Notes under the pieces: generated by a model
Database searches by the model: none
Told to the model about the DNA's origin: nothing
The model's input: only the letters and a program-made list of their open reading frames with translations
Made by a program: the position numbers and the translations under genes
In this document: one piece after another, positions 13,641-27,715 of the stretch
Layout of the letters: each line of letters opens with the position of its first letter
How positions within the stretch are numbered: the stretch's first letter is position 1
NCBI GenBank assembly: GCA_023159155.1
Contig: JAJNNX010000003.1
Location: 868,001-932,000, forward strand
DNA: 64,000 bases
Source of the DNA: Ustulina deusta
Taxonomy: Eukaryota > Ascomycota > Sordariomycetes > Xylariales > Xylariaceae
Direction of reading: 5' to 3'

Positions 13641-15956
13641 ACTATTACTTTTATAATTCAAATTCATTATTCAGAACATAACAGTATCCAAATACTAAGT
13701 TCTCAAACCCTTCCTCATTAAGCTCGATGGTCGCACTTTCGCCCTTCCAAAGTTCCCCAGTAGATTCGCTTTAGCTTTCAATATATAGACTAATACCTAC
13801 GATATCATCCTCTGGGCCGCCATATGCGTGAGCCTCTCCCAGTCTTGCCCAGAAAACTGTATTTCAGCTATGTAAAAGGCTCAAACTTCGACTGAAAATG
13901 GCCGTACAGCAACTCTCAATGTCAACCAGGCTAAGTTCCAGGGGCTTCGGAGGAATATGAACTGGGTAAACTCTCGTGTGGTACAATAATCTTCCGCTTT
14001 TTTTTATATTTTTTTTATAGCGAAATGATCAGCGACCCGAGCGAGTGACTCGTAGAAGACAGGGTTGGCGTTTGGGAGTAGCCGGGCAAGCATTGGTTGC
14101 GAATGTAACATTGTCACCTTCAAAATTCTGGCGACGACATTGTCACTTGATCGGGCTTTGTATGCAACAACCTCTTGAGAGAGACCGGAAATACGTTGCT
14201 ATGACAAAGGTGCATGAGTGCTGGAGAATAAGAGTGGAATTAGAACAAATACAGACAAATGAATCGCAATCAATTACAACAGAGAAGGTTATAAAGAGGC
14301 TGTCTACTGTATGTGACCCTAGCGGCGGCACCAATTGGACGGCATCTAAGTCACAGAGAATAATTGGATGCGGGGATTCTCAAGGACACCAGCCAGGGGT
14401 GGTCGGATGGAGAGGTTTGCCAGCGCAGAAGATGCCGCAGTCAAGTGATGACAATATATGCACAAAGACAGCGATCTACGATCCGAATGGAAATAGGACA
14501 AACAATTTTAAAAAAAAAAAGAAGAAAACAAACCACGGGGGGTTGAAGAGAGTCCGGGAATTCTGTTAGGTTCGTTCGAAGAGTTGGCTTTAAGCTTTAA
14601 GCACCAGGTTATCGCTTATCTACTGGAGGGGTAGTGGGGTGGCTGTTGTTTCCTCTAAGGTACGCTGGAGAGGATTGAATTATTGTTATTGGATGTGGAA
14701 CCCTGAATTGGCTAGCGCGTCTAACTACAGGCATCCTAACCCATTAACACTAACAGCACCCCTCCACACTCTTGATTCCACTAATCGGGGACTTCGTATC
14801 GCAAGGGTTAATCACAGTTTTGCTGGATCGAGGCCAATCAGAGCTCTAGAGGAGGCATCTGAATCTGGATCCAACATCAAACTACCTACATAGCGTGTAA
14901 TAAATGGGATTTCCAATTGCAGCAGCAAAATCGTGGGATTATCCCGTACGTGGCATTGCACGCTGCAAATTGCAGATGTGGCATCATCAATCGATTGTAA
15001 TCTTGGCGGATCTCACAGCACACACTTGCACACTCTCGCATACACATCATCCTGGCCTCTCAGAAACCTGAAATTGTGAATGCGGTGACTTCAGTCATCC
15101 TGAAGCTAGGGATTGCGGTACACTTGCCACCGTCACTTATACTACCTCACGCTACAGGTAGACACTCGCGGCCAGATATAGCTAGTCAACTGCACCCAAA
15201 AGACGGCATATTCTAGCGGATGACCACGCCACTGAGCCCTTTCCTCGAGTGCTCACAGTGTAGGTACCGTAGCAAGGGTTAGTATCGAAGGTATTGAAAG
15301 TGTGGCAAGCTTAATCGATTCGACAGGTTGAATCGACGGGATCGTAGGGATCGTAAGAGTGGCAGGACGAGTGGATTCAGAAAGCTTATGACAGTGACTC
15401 TTGTGGAATACGTGGCCGTAAAGGGGGACTCGCGCATCGCATTGAGAGCACATCTGATCGTGGTCTACTCGAATCTGTACAATATATCCGGTGGAGTCGA
15501 TGAGAAGGCTAGGCTGGCGGTCCATTCTTGACACACGGACTGGTCAAGTCATGAAGACGCCAAGACAGTGTCAACGGAGCTACAGAGCCTTGACAGGGGT
15601 TGGGTCGCTACCAGATGGAGGGCGGGGATCGCAAAGGTGCGGCCGAAGAGGTCGCGAGCATGTGTGAGAGACGATTCACTGGTGCGGCCGAGTGAACATT
15701 CAGGAGACGATGGGCCTTCACGGGGGTCTCGGTCTTCCCCCAACAACAACATCAATGCTTACCTAGGCAGGCATATAACAATTACCATAACCGTCTGCGG
15801 TAGGCGGGTGCTCGCTGTTGTTACCCCGCCAAAAAAATTGCCAGAAAATAAACTCCCAGTTCCCCCAAAACACTAACACCAACACCAACACCAGCGCCGC
15901 CTATCACCTCCCACTTCACGCTTCCTACCTCGCGCGCCGCAACAAGAATTGCAACC
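13641..15956. other. Balanced island without a supported gene; 5' leader of ASS fragment at its end
   Basis: Composition is normal for the gene islands, but open frames are short and most lack an ATG (for example, that at 14045 opens at GTG). One ATG frame on the minus strand, 15253-15525, encodes 90 residues with CSQC and HxxxCH-like Cys/His positions; I do not recognise it and would not call it a gene. The last about 120 bp (15835-15956) are C- and A-rich with repeated ACCAAC words, typical of a fungal 5' untranslated leader, and run into the ATG of the argininosuccinate synthase fragment. Confidence 0.5.
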
Positions 15957-16051
15957 ATGTCTTCCGACGAGCGAGTCTGCCTGTAAGAGAGTCCTCACCC
16001 TCGTTTATATTGGCGCTTGGGCTAACGTTGCGTGCAGCGCCTACTCTGGAG
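15957..16051 (+). pseudogene. 5' fragment of an argininosuccinate synthase gene
   Basis: ATG at 15957 opens MSSDERVCL. A donor GTAAGA at 15983 and a branch/acceptor pair GCTAACG...GTGCAG ending at 16037 define a 55-bp intron. The next exon (16038-16051) reads AYSGG, then meets a GTACGC donor at 16052. The spliced product MSSDERVCLAYSGG matches the invariant start of argininosuccinate synthase, whose ATP-binding P-loop is AYSGGLDTS. The enzyme joins citrulline and aspartate in arginine synthesis and is normally about 400 residues. The continuation (LDTS and beyond) is not found on either strand before element A at 17022, nor after 47757. I infer a truncated copy or a gene cut by rearrangement. 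A very long second intron interrupted by the transposon stack is less likely. Confidence 0.6.
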
Positions 16052-17021
16052 GTACGCTCTCCACTCGCTGCCCCTCCATCCGATGACCGTCCGATGCACC
16101 TCGCGATAGGCCTCGAGTGCTACCGTCACGCAGATGTCGTAGGTATCGAGTCGAGATAACATAAAGCTCCAAATATACTCTTCTTCTTTCGACGTCTAAG
16201 GCCGCACTTCACGAACGTCGGTGTTTAAGCCTCGTCGACTAATCCTGGGTTGGAGTTGGAGTGCCTCCGAAGTTCAACTGAGACCAAACGTCTTTAAAGA
16301 GAAGTTAGCACGGGGTTCCTAGACGATTCTGAGATGTAGAATACATGGACTCTTCTCGGGACTGCGCAATCAAAAGGCCATGGGCATTACAGAACCCCTG
16401 GATACCCCTGTAGCTGAGTCGAGACTGTTGTGATAGGGCATCGTTAACGGCCAAGAACGTCTCGATCCAGTCGGGGCGCAACTCCAGATTCAAGAAATTA
16501 CTATCCCTAATGGCTGGCTCGAATGTAAGGTCTCGAGAATGCTGAAAATGCGTTCAGTTCTGCCTTGGCCAAACTCACCTAATTCAGGAGCAAGCTGGGG
16601 TTTCGGTCGAGGTCCCCTTTTGGCTGGTGATTGCTTTCTGCTACTGCCACCAACTCGGTAATCTCCCAGGGTGGTTCCCTAGCCCCCAGACCCGCTAGTA
16701 GGTTGGCGACTTGAGCAAGGCGCCATTGGGGATGGTGCTTGTTTGGGTAAGGATGCCGCTGCAACGTGATGTTTAGGGGGAAGTGTTAAGATCTCAACAC
16801 ATGTGGTGCCGCCTTGGGAGGTTGTGTGGACGGGTCGGAAGATCAGAGGAGGAACTCGGTGGAACTACAGGTGGATACCCACAGGTCCTCGGAAGAGCCG
16901 ACTTATTACAGTTCTGTAGAACCTTTTGAACTTCTCTCTTGAATTCGAACAAGAGGCACACATCTACCTGATCGCCTTTCAAGTGTATTACCAAGTAAGA
17001 GAGTCATTACCTAAACGCGTG
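16052..17021. other. Balanced flank left of element A; no supported gene
   Basis: Normal composition, with only short frames. Minus-strand frames at 16305-16493, 16579-16764 and 16794-16994 follow each other, and a GTGAGT donor-like site lies near 16575, but none has an ATG start that fits and the joins do not hold one phase. The pre-insertion sequence continues across the transposon stack at 47763. The 5-bp target CGTGC is at 17022-17026. Confidence 0.45.
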
Positions 17022-17026
17022 CGTGC

Positions 17027-17225
17027 TGTCACAGTTCGTACTGCTGGTAGTTCCAATGCTGACCTATTATTATTGCACGAGGGAGGAAGTTCTCTCTCTG
17101 CTAGCTAGTACTGCTGCCCTACTTATATATATAGCATGGGCCAAGGCTGCCGCGTAATCTAGGTTTCCAGCACGTATTCTTCTGTAGCAGTAATCTTAGT
17201 ATTTAGCGCATATAGTTCTGTAATA
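17027..17225 (-). repeat. Element A LTR, left copy
   Basis: 199 bp. The outer part (17027 to about 17150) is essentially unmutated and GC-containing. The inner part shows C-to-T and G-to-A changes against the right copy (for example GCGTAATCTAGG against GCGTAATCCAGG). Flanked on the left by CGTGC. Confidence 0.88.
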
Positions 17226-20200
17226 GTACTTAGGTTTTTAAATTATAACTAACCGTAGTTATATATAAAACTAGTAAATATTTAAGTATTTAGGTTATTA
17301 TTTATATAATAATTTGGTATTAATGTAGGGCTATATTTTATATATTTTAGTAGCCCTATTTTATTTCTTTTAATTATTTTTTAATTGTTTAGCTTTTTTT
17401 TATTATTATTATTTTTTCTATATATATTTACTATTGCTTTATTAGCTTATGCTTCGTCTACTTTTTTTTTTAATTTTATTTAATTAATTAGTATATTATT
17501 ACTTTTTTTTTTTTTTTAGTGCTTATTATACCAATTTATATTATATTAAAATTTAAATAAAAAAATATGTAATAATATATTAAAAAAACTTTATTGCTTA
17601 AAAAGTTAGTTTTTTTTGTTTTTTTATATATATAAAAATAGTTTTTTTATTAAATATTTCTAATATATAAAACGTAATACTATTTATAACTTTATAAAAA
17701 AAAATTTTTTGTTCTTTTTTTAGTTTTTTTTTTTTGTTTATTATTTTATATTAGTTTTAATATTTTATAATATATTTTTAATTTTATATAATTAGATAAC
17801 CCTAGTTATATTAGAAAATATTATAGATTTTATAGCAATTTTAAGTTAAGTTTTTAATTTTTAGAAGTTTAAAAAAAAAAGAAACAATATTATTAAAAAT
17901 AATTTTTGTTATATTTATACCTTTTTGCTTAAGCTTTATTATAAAGCTAGCAATTTTATTATTAATCTAGTTAGATATTTTAAAAATATTAAAAAAAAAT
18001 ATTGCAAAAACTATAATTTTATAGTTTTAAAAAAAATAAAACATATATATATTTTTATTTTATTATTATTTTATTATTTTTATATTAATTTAGTTCTTAA
18101 AAGTACTAGATTTACTATAATAACTTTTTAGCTAATTATTACTATTATATTTTTAATTTATAGCTATACCTTTAATATAATTTTAAAGCAGATATTTATA
18201 TTTAAAAAAATAAATAGTTTTTCTATTTTATTTTTAGTAATATAAGCTTTATTGCTTAATATTTAGCTAAAAAAATTTTTTATAATAGCTTAATAATATA
18301 TATATTTTTTTAATTTTTTTTTATATGTTTTAGTTTTTTTAGTTTATTATAAATATATTATTAATATATTGTTATAAAATTAAGTTATTTTTAAACTTAG
18401 TACTACTAGCTTTTTTAATACTAATATAAACGCGATTTTTTATATTTTTTATTAAGTTATAAATAATTTAATAAAAAATTAATAATATTATAACTAAAAT
18501 AATACAAAATTTTATTTTTAAGTATATAAGTTCTAATTTTATTAATAATTTTTTTTTTGTTGTTTTGTTTTATAAGCGCTTTTATTTTAGCTATAAAAAA
18601 AATTTTATATTTAGCTAATATTCTAGTTTTGTTTTATAATATTATTGTTTTTATTTTATTTTTATAATTATATTAGTTTTATACTTTAGTTTTTTTTTAT
18701 TAGTTTAATAGTATAATTAAACTTTTTTTATTTATTTAGGTTTTTATAAAATAAGTTGTTTATTTTAGTACTTAAATAATATTTTAAGCTATTTTAATAG
18801 TTTTAGTTTAAACAAGTTAATATAATAAAATATTATTAGTTTATTATTATAGTTTTATAAATTTTTTGTTAGTTCTTAAATAGGTTTATAAAAAGCTAGC
18901 TATTTAATTTTATATATTAGTTCTTTTTTTTATTTTTGTTTATAGTCCAAAACTTTTTTAAATAATTATTTAATTTTTTTTGTACTATTATTATTTTATA
19001 TTATAATTTTTTTTGTTTTATTATTATATTTTTTATTAAAGTAGTTTTATTTTAGTAGCCTTTTATTAGCTAGTTGGACTAAAAATATATAAAATATAAA
19101 AAAAACTTTATATTAATTTAAAAGTTTAATAGTAATAGCTTTTTTATAAACTTTTAAAACTTTAAACAAGCTAATTTATTTATTAAAAAGTTTAGTTAAA
19201 AGTTAGCTAGTTTTTAAATATTCAGTACTAATTTAAACTTTGTTTTTTTTTAGTATTAAATAGAGTTAAAATAATAAGTATTTATTATATTAATATATTA
19301 GTTTTAAGCTTTAGTTATAAATATTTTAGCTTTTTTTATTATTTTATATATTTTGTTTATTATATTTATTATTACTAAAAATTTGTTTTATTAAACTTTT
19401 GTTTTATATTTAGCTAAATTTTTTATTAGTTTTATTCTAATTATAAAATATTAGCTATAGTTTATAAAAAATAATATTAAACTTATAATTTTTAAAGTCT
19501 GGTTATTTATAGCAAATTTTACTAAAAAAAGCTAGTTAACTTAATTGTTTTAATAATAACTATAGTAGTTTTTTAAATATTATTTTATTATAATATTAAT
19601 TATTTTAGTTTAGTTATCTATTTTAAAGTAGTATACTATTAATGTTTAAAAGCTAATATTAAAACATTAATTTAGTTTAGTTTAGAAAAATAAAATAAAC
19701 TATATGTTCTTATTTAAAATAATTATTTCTAAGGCATTATAGAATTAATATATTTAAGTAATAAAAATATTTATTAGTATGTTTGTTTTTATATTTAGTA
19801 TAAATATAAAGTGTTATATTTTAATAAATCTATTTATTATTATTAGAATTAATTTATAATTAATGTTATTTTATTAATAAATTAGTAACAAGCTAACCTA
19901 ATTTATTAATATATTTATTTAAGGTTTATATAGAACTAATAAAAAATTAAATAATTTTATTAGTATTATATAAAAGTTTTTTATTTATTAATATAAGTAA
20001 TACTTTTTAATAAATTTAGCAATGTTTTTAAATATTTATAGCTAAAAATAGAAATATTTTAATAAATCCTATGTTTTAAAATAGCTTAAGTAGCTTACTA
20101 GTGCTATACTATAGGTTTTATAAATTATCTTTAGTCTAATTATTATATTTTTAAAAATATATAATTATTTTTTAATATAGATTTTGTTTTGTTTTATTTT

Positions 20201-20481
20201 ATAATTAGTTATTATTGCTTTAAGTTTTTGTTTAATAAGCTTAAAAAATTAGCAAATATTTAGTTTTAAGATAGCTTTTAAAATAGTATTTATTATATTA
20301 AAGTTTTAATATATTTTATTAATTAGTTAGTTTATTAGTTTTTTTTTATTAAATAAAAATAGTTGTACTATTAATATTAAGTAATATAAAAGTTTTAATT
20401 ATTTTTTTGCTAGTAGTAATATATAAAAATAGTATATTATTTTATTATTTATAATATTTTTTATATTTAAGGGTTTATTGC

Positions 20482-20724
20482 TGTCAGATTTAATGTTATA
20501 GAGCGTACCGCATATATATGTTTTGATCGCCTTGTTTCTTATTGTTTTTTATAGGTCCTTTTTTGCCTCTGTGAAATATTTATTTATAAGCTTGCTAGTA
20601 AGTATAGCTTAGCTATACTTATTAAGCTACGTTATTAAGTTATAACGCTTATATAACTAAGTAATCCTGCTATTTATTCTTAATTAGTTTTTTTATAGCT
20701 ACTAGCTATAAGCCAAATCTAATA
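20482..20724 (-). repeat. Element B LTR, left copy
   Basis: 243 bp, begins TGTCAGATTTAATG and ends CCAAATCTAATA. Preceded by target ATTGC. Less decayed near its start (GAGCGTACCGC) than the right copy. Confidence 0.88.
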
Positions 20725-21879
20725 TACCCCTTTAAAGAGAATTATTCTAGTGACTTTTTATATATATATATTACTATAGCTATAAAAATAGTTCTAAATA
20801 TTATATATATTATTAAGTAATTATTTAAAATATATTATAGCAAGCTTAATAAATAAGAATGTTTATAAAAAAGTGCGCTTATAATTTAATAAACAAAAAT
20901 ATTTATAAAAAAGTATGTTTATAAGTGTAGTATACGCAAGCTTACTTCTAGTATTGCTAAAGCTTTTTTTTTATTTTTTTATTTTTTTTAGTTTTTATAA
21001 AATTTTTATAGTAAATTTTTAGAACTAAAATATTAAGCACTTTATTTTTTTGTAATAAAATCTATATTAATTTTCTTTTTAGTTTTAATTATAAAATTAT
21101 TTTTTATTAGTATATTATTAATTATTAAAGAAAAAAAGGTATTTTTATTATAAGCTTTAAAAAAGCTTTAAATTGTTTAGTAAAAAGTTTGCTAATATAT
21201 ATAAAAAAAATTATTATAATATTTTTTAAATTTTCTTTTTGTTTAAATTATAGTAGTTAGCGCTTTTAATTAAACTAAAACTTATAAATATAATATATAA
21301 TTATTTTTTAAGTTAATAATTAATAAGTTTATTATTAGTTCGGAATTATTATTATTAAATAATAATAATATTTTTATATATTTTTTGTTTTGCTTTTTAT
21401 TTATTATAGAGTTTTTAGTACGTTATATTTTTATTACTACTATTACTACTATTGTTTTTTTAATATTTTTCTGCTAAACTTTTATTATTACTATTATTAC
21501 TTTTAAAATAACTAGTTTTTTGTTAGCTTTGTTTAATACTTATTATTTAGTTTTTAGTTAAATTATTTTAGTTATATTTATATTACTACTAGTTCTATCT
21601 GGTTAAGCTTTTAGTAATTAAGGTATTATGCTTGCTACTATTGCTTTTTATAGTTATAATTATGCTTTATTTTTATAGCAAGCTAGTCTTTGTTTAAAAT
21701 TAATATTTTTAAGGATTTTTTAAAAAATATTATATTTATAATATATTTATAGTACTTTTTAGAGTTGCTTAAATAACAACTATATTAAAACGTTTAGTAA
21801 TAAATTGTAGTATTTATAGTATATTTTTAAATATATATATAAACTTTTATAAATAAACTTTTTAATAATTAGTAATAAG

Positions 21880-22122
21880 TATCACGATCAATCAAATAAA
21901 GCTTCTATAGCTAGTTTATTAATACTATAAACAAAAACTCTAAGCTAAAAAAAAAAAAAAAAAAAAAGTCAGAGTTTATAGAATAAGTAAATAAATATAA
22001 ACTCTATATATATAGCTGCAAAGTTAGGTTAATCTATGCATAAACTTCCTATTTTATCGCTATATAAGTCTAGAATCCTTGCAGGTCTTGCTAAAACTAT
22101 ACAAACTATACTAACTGTTACA
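21880..22122 (-). repeat. Element C1 3' LTR (left copy)
   Basis: 243 bp. Begins TATCACGATCAATCAAATAA, contains a long A run and ends CTAACTGTTACA. Matches 27716-27962, 32687-32924 and 38436-38674. Confidence 0.9.
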
Positions 22123-23934
22123 CTACCTTTTTCTAAAACTAAAAGTTTAAATATAATTTTAATTTAAAATTACTAATAATGTTAAGTTTGTATAGTCTTT
22201 CTATATTATACTGCTTTATTATTATTTTTATAATTGCTTGCAAACTTATTAGCTACTACTATGTGTATTTATTTTTATAATTTTATAAAAAGTTTAAAAG
22301 CTTTTTTATAAGTTTTATAAAATTAGTTAAGTTTAATTAGTATATTTTTAAAATTTTAAATTATGTACTAAATATTATTAGGATTGTAATTTTTTTAAAC
22401 AACTTAATATTATAATTTTTTGTTTTTTTTATATATTTTTAATTATTTGATTTGTTTGATTTTAAATTTTGTTTTATTGTTAATATTTTTAATTAAAAAT
22501 AATAATTAGATTTATTAAAATAAAAAATTATTATTTGTTTTTTATAATTAGTTAGCATAAAATAGATTTTTTATTTTATAAAAATTAAACAAATCAAAAA
22601 TATAACTAAATTTTTGTTTTTTTAAAATTTTAAAAAGTTGAACTAATTAAAAATCCAATCTAATAATTAATACTTGCGTTACAAAACTTTTCTTTTTTAA
22701 AAAAACTTTATTTTTTATTTTAAAATCTATTAAGTATTTTTTTTTATTAGTTTATAGCTTGTATTATTTTTACGCAAAAATTACTATATTATATACTATT
22801 TTTTAAATATTTTAGATTTAATAAACTAGTTCGAGCGCTTATTGTTTAGTATTAAAATTTATAATAGTTTTATTAATATTTACTATTAAAAAGTTTTATA
22901 TTTTAATTTTTATTACTATTTTTAGTAGTAATATATTAATTAATAAATATTATAAAAAATTATATATAAACTCTAAAATAAAAAAATAAATGTTTTAATT
23001 ATTTTAATATTTATTAATATAAAAATAGAATTATTAATTTAATTTTTAATTAATTAATTTTATTATTTTTTAAATCTAAAAATAATAAGTATTACTAAAA
23101 CAGTATTTAATATTTATAAAACTATTAATTATTACTATAAACTTAAAAATAAATAGTTTTATATTATTTAATATTTATATATTTAATATATTAAAAAATC
23201 TATATAAACTTTTATAATATTTATTTTTTTACTAAATAAAGTTATAATTAAATAATTAAATTTATTTATAAATATTTATATAGAATTATAATCTTATTAA
23301 TTAAATAATATATTTTTGCTATTTATTACTATATATTGCTATATTATAGCTAGTATAAATAATAAATAAAAAAAATTAAAAGTTTTGTTTTATAATATTT
23401 TGTTTTTTTTATAATTATAATAATTATATATATATTATTTATAATTATATTTTAAATAAAACTAATAATATTTTTGTTTTAATATTTTGATTATTTTATA
23501 TTAACTTTAGTATATAATAATTAAAAATATATAAGCTTTTTAAATTAAAACTATATAAAAAAAAAATAGTCCTATTTAAAATAACTTTAAATATATATAG
23601 TTTTTTGTTTTTATTTTTTAGATCTTATAACTAATTTTTTTGTTTAATTAAGTTTATTAAATTAGCTTTTTAAAAAATTTTAAATAATAAATTTATAATT
23701 AATATAAAACTTAATATTTTATTAAACAAAACTAATATTATTATTATTTTTTTAGTTTTTTTAGTTTTAATTATAAAAAACTTAGCTATTTTTTTTAATA
23801 AAATATTAGCTACTATATTTTTTTATTTTAGTTAATATTAAAAAATAATATTAAAATTTAATAAAAAATTAGTTTAGTATACTTATTATATTAATAAAAT
23901 CTATTTATTTAAAAAATATAATAAAGTTTAATAA

Positions 23935-24299
23935 TTAGTTATTATAAAAAACTTAATTCTAAGGAGCTCCGGGTAATAATATTTTAAAGTTTATATTACT
24001 ACTAAAAATTTATAATTTTAAATTAGATAGGTTTGCTTAATTAATATTATTGTTTTAAAAAAATACTTTATAGGTTTTTAAGTTATATTTTTTTATTATT
24101 ACTAAATAATTTTTTTTATTATATTATATAAAGTATTTATTTTTATTTATATTAGTTAGCCGGGCCTAAAAAAAGCTAGAACAAATGTTTTGTATACTAG
24201 TAGTTTTATATATTTAAAAGCTTATTTTTGTTCTAGTCCTATTATAAATAGCTTATTTTTTTTTAGTAGTTAATTTAAAAAAGTAGCAATTTTACTAAT
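23935..24299 (-). pseudogene. Fossil RT/RNase H junction of element C1
   Basis: The minus-strand frame reads ISKIATFLN, LFIIGLEQK, AFKYIKLLVYKTFVLAFF and, further on, YYPELLRIKFFIITNY. These match, in order, the gypsy pol landmarks KIATPLTxL, FxWGxEQxxAF, LKxxLxxxPVLAxF(DP) and the RNase H block HYLEG...VxTDH, after RIP-type substitutions (TGG to ATA, GAT to AAT). Several in-frame stops show it is inactive. The same segment is recognisable in C2 at about 34730-35122. Confidence 0.82.
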
Positions 24300-27200
24300 A
24301 TAGTAAATAAATATATAAATATAATTATAAAGTTTTAAAAATAACTAGATTAATTTAGTACTTTTAAAATTATTAAAATTCTAATTTAAAATTGCTTAAA
24401 TTTTTATAAAATTAATTTTAATCTTAATTTTAGTTTTTCTAACTATTTTTAAATAATTAATAATAAATATATTAAAAAAAAACTTTTTAATATTTTTTTA
24501 ATATTTAATTTAATATAAATAATAAATTATTTTTTTATAATAAATTTAGTACTATTTTTTAGTTTTAAAATAAATTAAAATATTATTTATATAAATATTT
24601 ATAAATTTATTTAAAAGTTTTTAAATTTATATATTAATAAAAACTTACTATTAAATAAGTTCTATTTTTAAATTAAATAATAAAACTTTTTATTAAAATA
24701 TTTTTTTATAAGTTTAAAAAAAAAAAAGAATATAATTTTATAATTAATAATAATTAATAAAAAACTTTAATAATATTTAATTTTATAAAATAAATAATAT
24801 TATAATAATTAAATATAATATTACTAATATTTAAAACTAATATAATTTAGTTTTTTAAATATATATTTTTTTATTAATAATTAATTATAAACTTATATTT
24901 AATTAACTTAAGTTTAAATATAAATAAAATAAAAATAATATTTAAATTTATATTTTATTTAATAAAATTTATAACTAGTAATTTATTTATAAATTTTTTT
25001 TTAAATAAAATAAACTATATAAATATTTAATATTAATAAAGTTTAAAAATATATTTTTTATTATTAAGTTTTAGTATTATATTAAATTTTAGTTATAATA
25101 GTAATAAAGTTTTAAATTTTTTTTTTAAAAAAAATTCTTTTAAATATAATAATTAAAAAAGCAAAAAACTTTATATTAACTTTATATACTTAAAAAATTT
25201 TTTTTTTAAAAATAAAATTAGTTTATTATTAAAAGTTTTTTATAGTACTATTTAGTTAATTTAAATCTATTTTTTTTATAAACTATTAATTACTTTTAAG
25301 TTTTTTTTAAATAATTTAATATAATTATTTTTAGTTATTATAAACTTAATTATAATAAACTTTTTTAAAGTTTTTTTAATTAGTTATTTTTATTTATTTT
25401 AATAAAAATAATTTTAAAAGTTTTATATAATTTTTTTAATAATAGCTTAGTTTTTTTTTTTTTTTAAAATTACTATATGGACCTTTTTTATTTTAAGTTT
25501 AAAAGTTTTAAGTTTTTTTTATTTTTTTTTTAGTTTTAGTTATTTTTAAACTAATTATTTTAATATTTAATAATATTTTTTTAATACTTAATTATATTAA
25601 TTAATATTTTTTTATATTTTTAAGTTTATATTTTATTATTTATAGCTAAAAAGTTTAACTATAATTATTAGCAAAAATTAAACTAATAAAAATAAATTAT
25701 CTAATTAAATTAATTATTATTTTTAAGTTTTTATTAAAATATTTTATTTTATTAACTATTTAATATTAATAATAATATTATAATTAAAATTAATAATTTA
25801 AAATATTTAATTTTTAAATTATTAATTATTAATTTTTATAATATATATTAAATATTTATAAACTTTACTAACTATTTTATTTTAGTAGTTATAAAACTTT
25901 TAAAATTTAATTAAATAAACTATTTTTATTTTTAATTATTATTTAATTTATTATATAAACTTATAATTAATTATTAAAAAAATATAAACTTTAGTATTAT
26001 ATAAAACTAAAGTTTTTATTTTAATGTTATTAACTTATAATTAAATAAATATTTTAAAAATAATTAATTTATTTTAGCTATATATTTTAGCTAAAATAAA
26101 TAAAAAAACTAATAAAAAGATTTCTATTAGCTTTATTTATTTTTTAAATTAAATAAACTATTAAAGCTATTTTTATTATAGCTTTTTTTTATTAGTTAAA
26201 TACCTAAAATTTTAAGCTTTTAATTAAAATAATTAATTAATATATATATTTTTTTACTATAAATAAAATAGGTCTTATTATTTCAATAAGCTTTTTTTTT
26301 TTTTATAATTAGTATTTATTTTAGTTATTTTAAAATAAATATTCTAAAACTTTTAATATTAGCTAAAAATTAATAAATAAGTTTACTAAAAATTTAATTA
26401 TTTAAATTCAATTTTTGTTTAATTAAATTAATAAGCTTAATTTATTAATAATTTTTATAAATTTATTTAATATTATATACTAATTTAATAACTTTATTAA
26501 TAAATAATTTATAAAAAATATCTAAATTTATAAAAACTTTATATAAATTTTTTTTTAAGTTTATATTAAAATAATTTTATAATTTATATTTTTATTATAA
26601 TTTTATAAATTAATATTTTTAAACTAAACTATTAAATATAAAAATAAACTTATTAATATTTTTATTAGTTTTATATATATAAACTTAAAATATTTTATAA
26701 ATAATAATTATTTAATTAAAATTATAATAAACTATTAATAAAACTTAAATTATTTTAATAATATTATTAAATAATTTTTTAATTAAATAAAAATATATTT
26801 TTATTAATTTTTTAATATATTTTTTTAATTAATTTATAATATATTAAAATTAATTATTTTTAATTTAAAATATAATAATATTTTTATTTAGTTTTTTTGC
26901 TAGTTTATAAATCTAGTTATTAAATAAGGTTTTATTTTCTATAAACTTGCTAAAATTAATTTTTTATATTTTAGCTTTTTTAATATAAATAAAATTTAAA
27001 GCACTAAAAAATAAACTAATAAAATAAAAAACAAATAAAATAACAAAAGTAAAAAGTTTAAAATTAATATTTTGAAATATATTTTTTATTATTAAATTAT
27101 AATTATTTTTTAAAAATACTAAAATAAACATATTAAAAAATTAACGCTTTATTTTTTTTATTTATTAAAAAAGTTCTATTAAAACTAATATAAAATTACA

Positions 27201-27715
27201 AGCTTATATAATTATAATATTTAGTATTATATTTTTAAATATATTATTTATTTTAAATTATTTTAGTTCTAGTTTAAATTTTATTTTTTTAAGTTTTAAT
27301 TTTTTGTTTTTTTTAGATTTTTTTTTAGTTATTAGTTCGCTTAAAATATTTATAAAAAAATCTAATACTTAATCTTTTTTTTTTTTATAAAAAAAATCTT
27401 TTTTTTAAATTATTTAATAATAAAAAACTAGTTATATTTAAAAATTAAAATTGTTTTAATTATTTAAAAACTAAAAATAAAATAAAAATATTTAAAATTA
27501 AGTTTTTTATAAACTATTAGTTTTTAAATAATATAAAAATTAAAAATTTTATTAAAATTGTATTAAAATTAGATTTATATTATAAAATATATAATTTTTT
27601 ATATTAAATATATAATTAAAAAAAAAAGTTTATTTATATTTTACTAATTATAGCAAAATAAAAAATATATATTTATTAAACGCTTATTAATAAATAATTA
27701 ATAAGCTTAAAATAA

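Noticed and set aside
14045..14569. 174-codon plus-strand frame
   Set aside because: Opens at GTG, has no plausible ATG early in the frame, includes a poly-Lys run from an A tract and no recognisable domain or splice context.
16305..16994. Three consecutive minus-strand frames that might be exons of a gene broken by element A
   Set aside because: No ATG fits, the one donor-like GTGAGT is preceded by a stop in the longest frame, and no single phase links all three.
17925..18131. 68-codon ATG frame in the AT-rich block
   Set aside because: Almost only Lys, Asn, Ile, Phe and Tyr codons, as expected by chance in A/T-only DNA inside element A.
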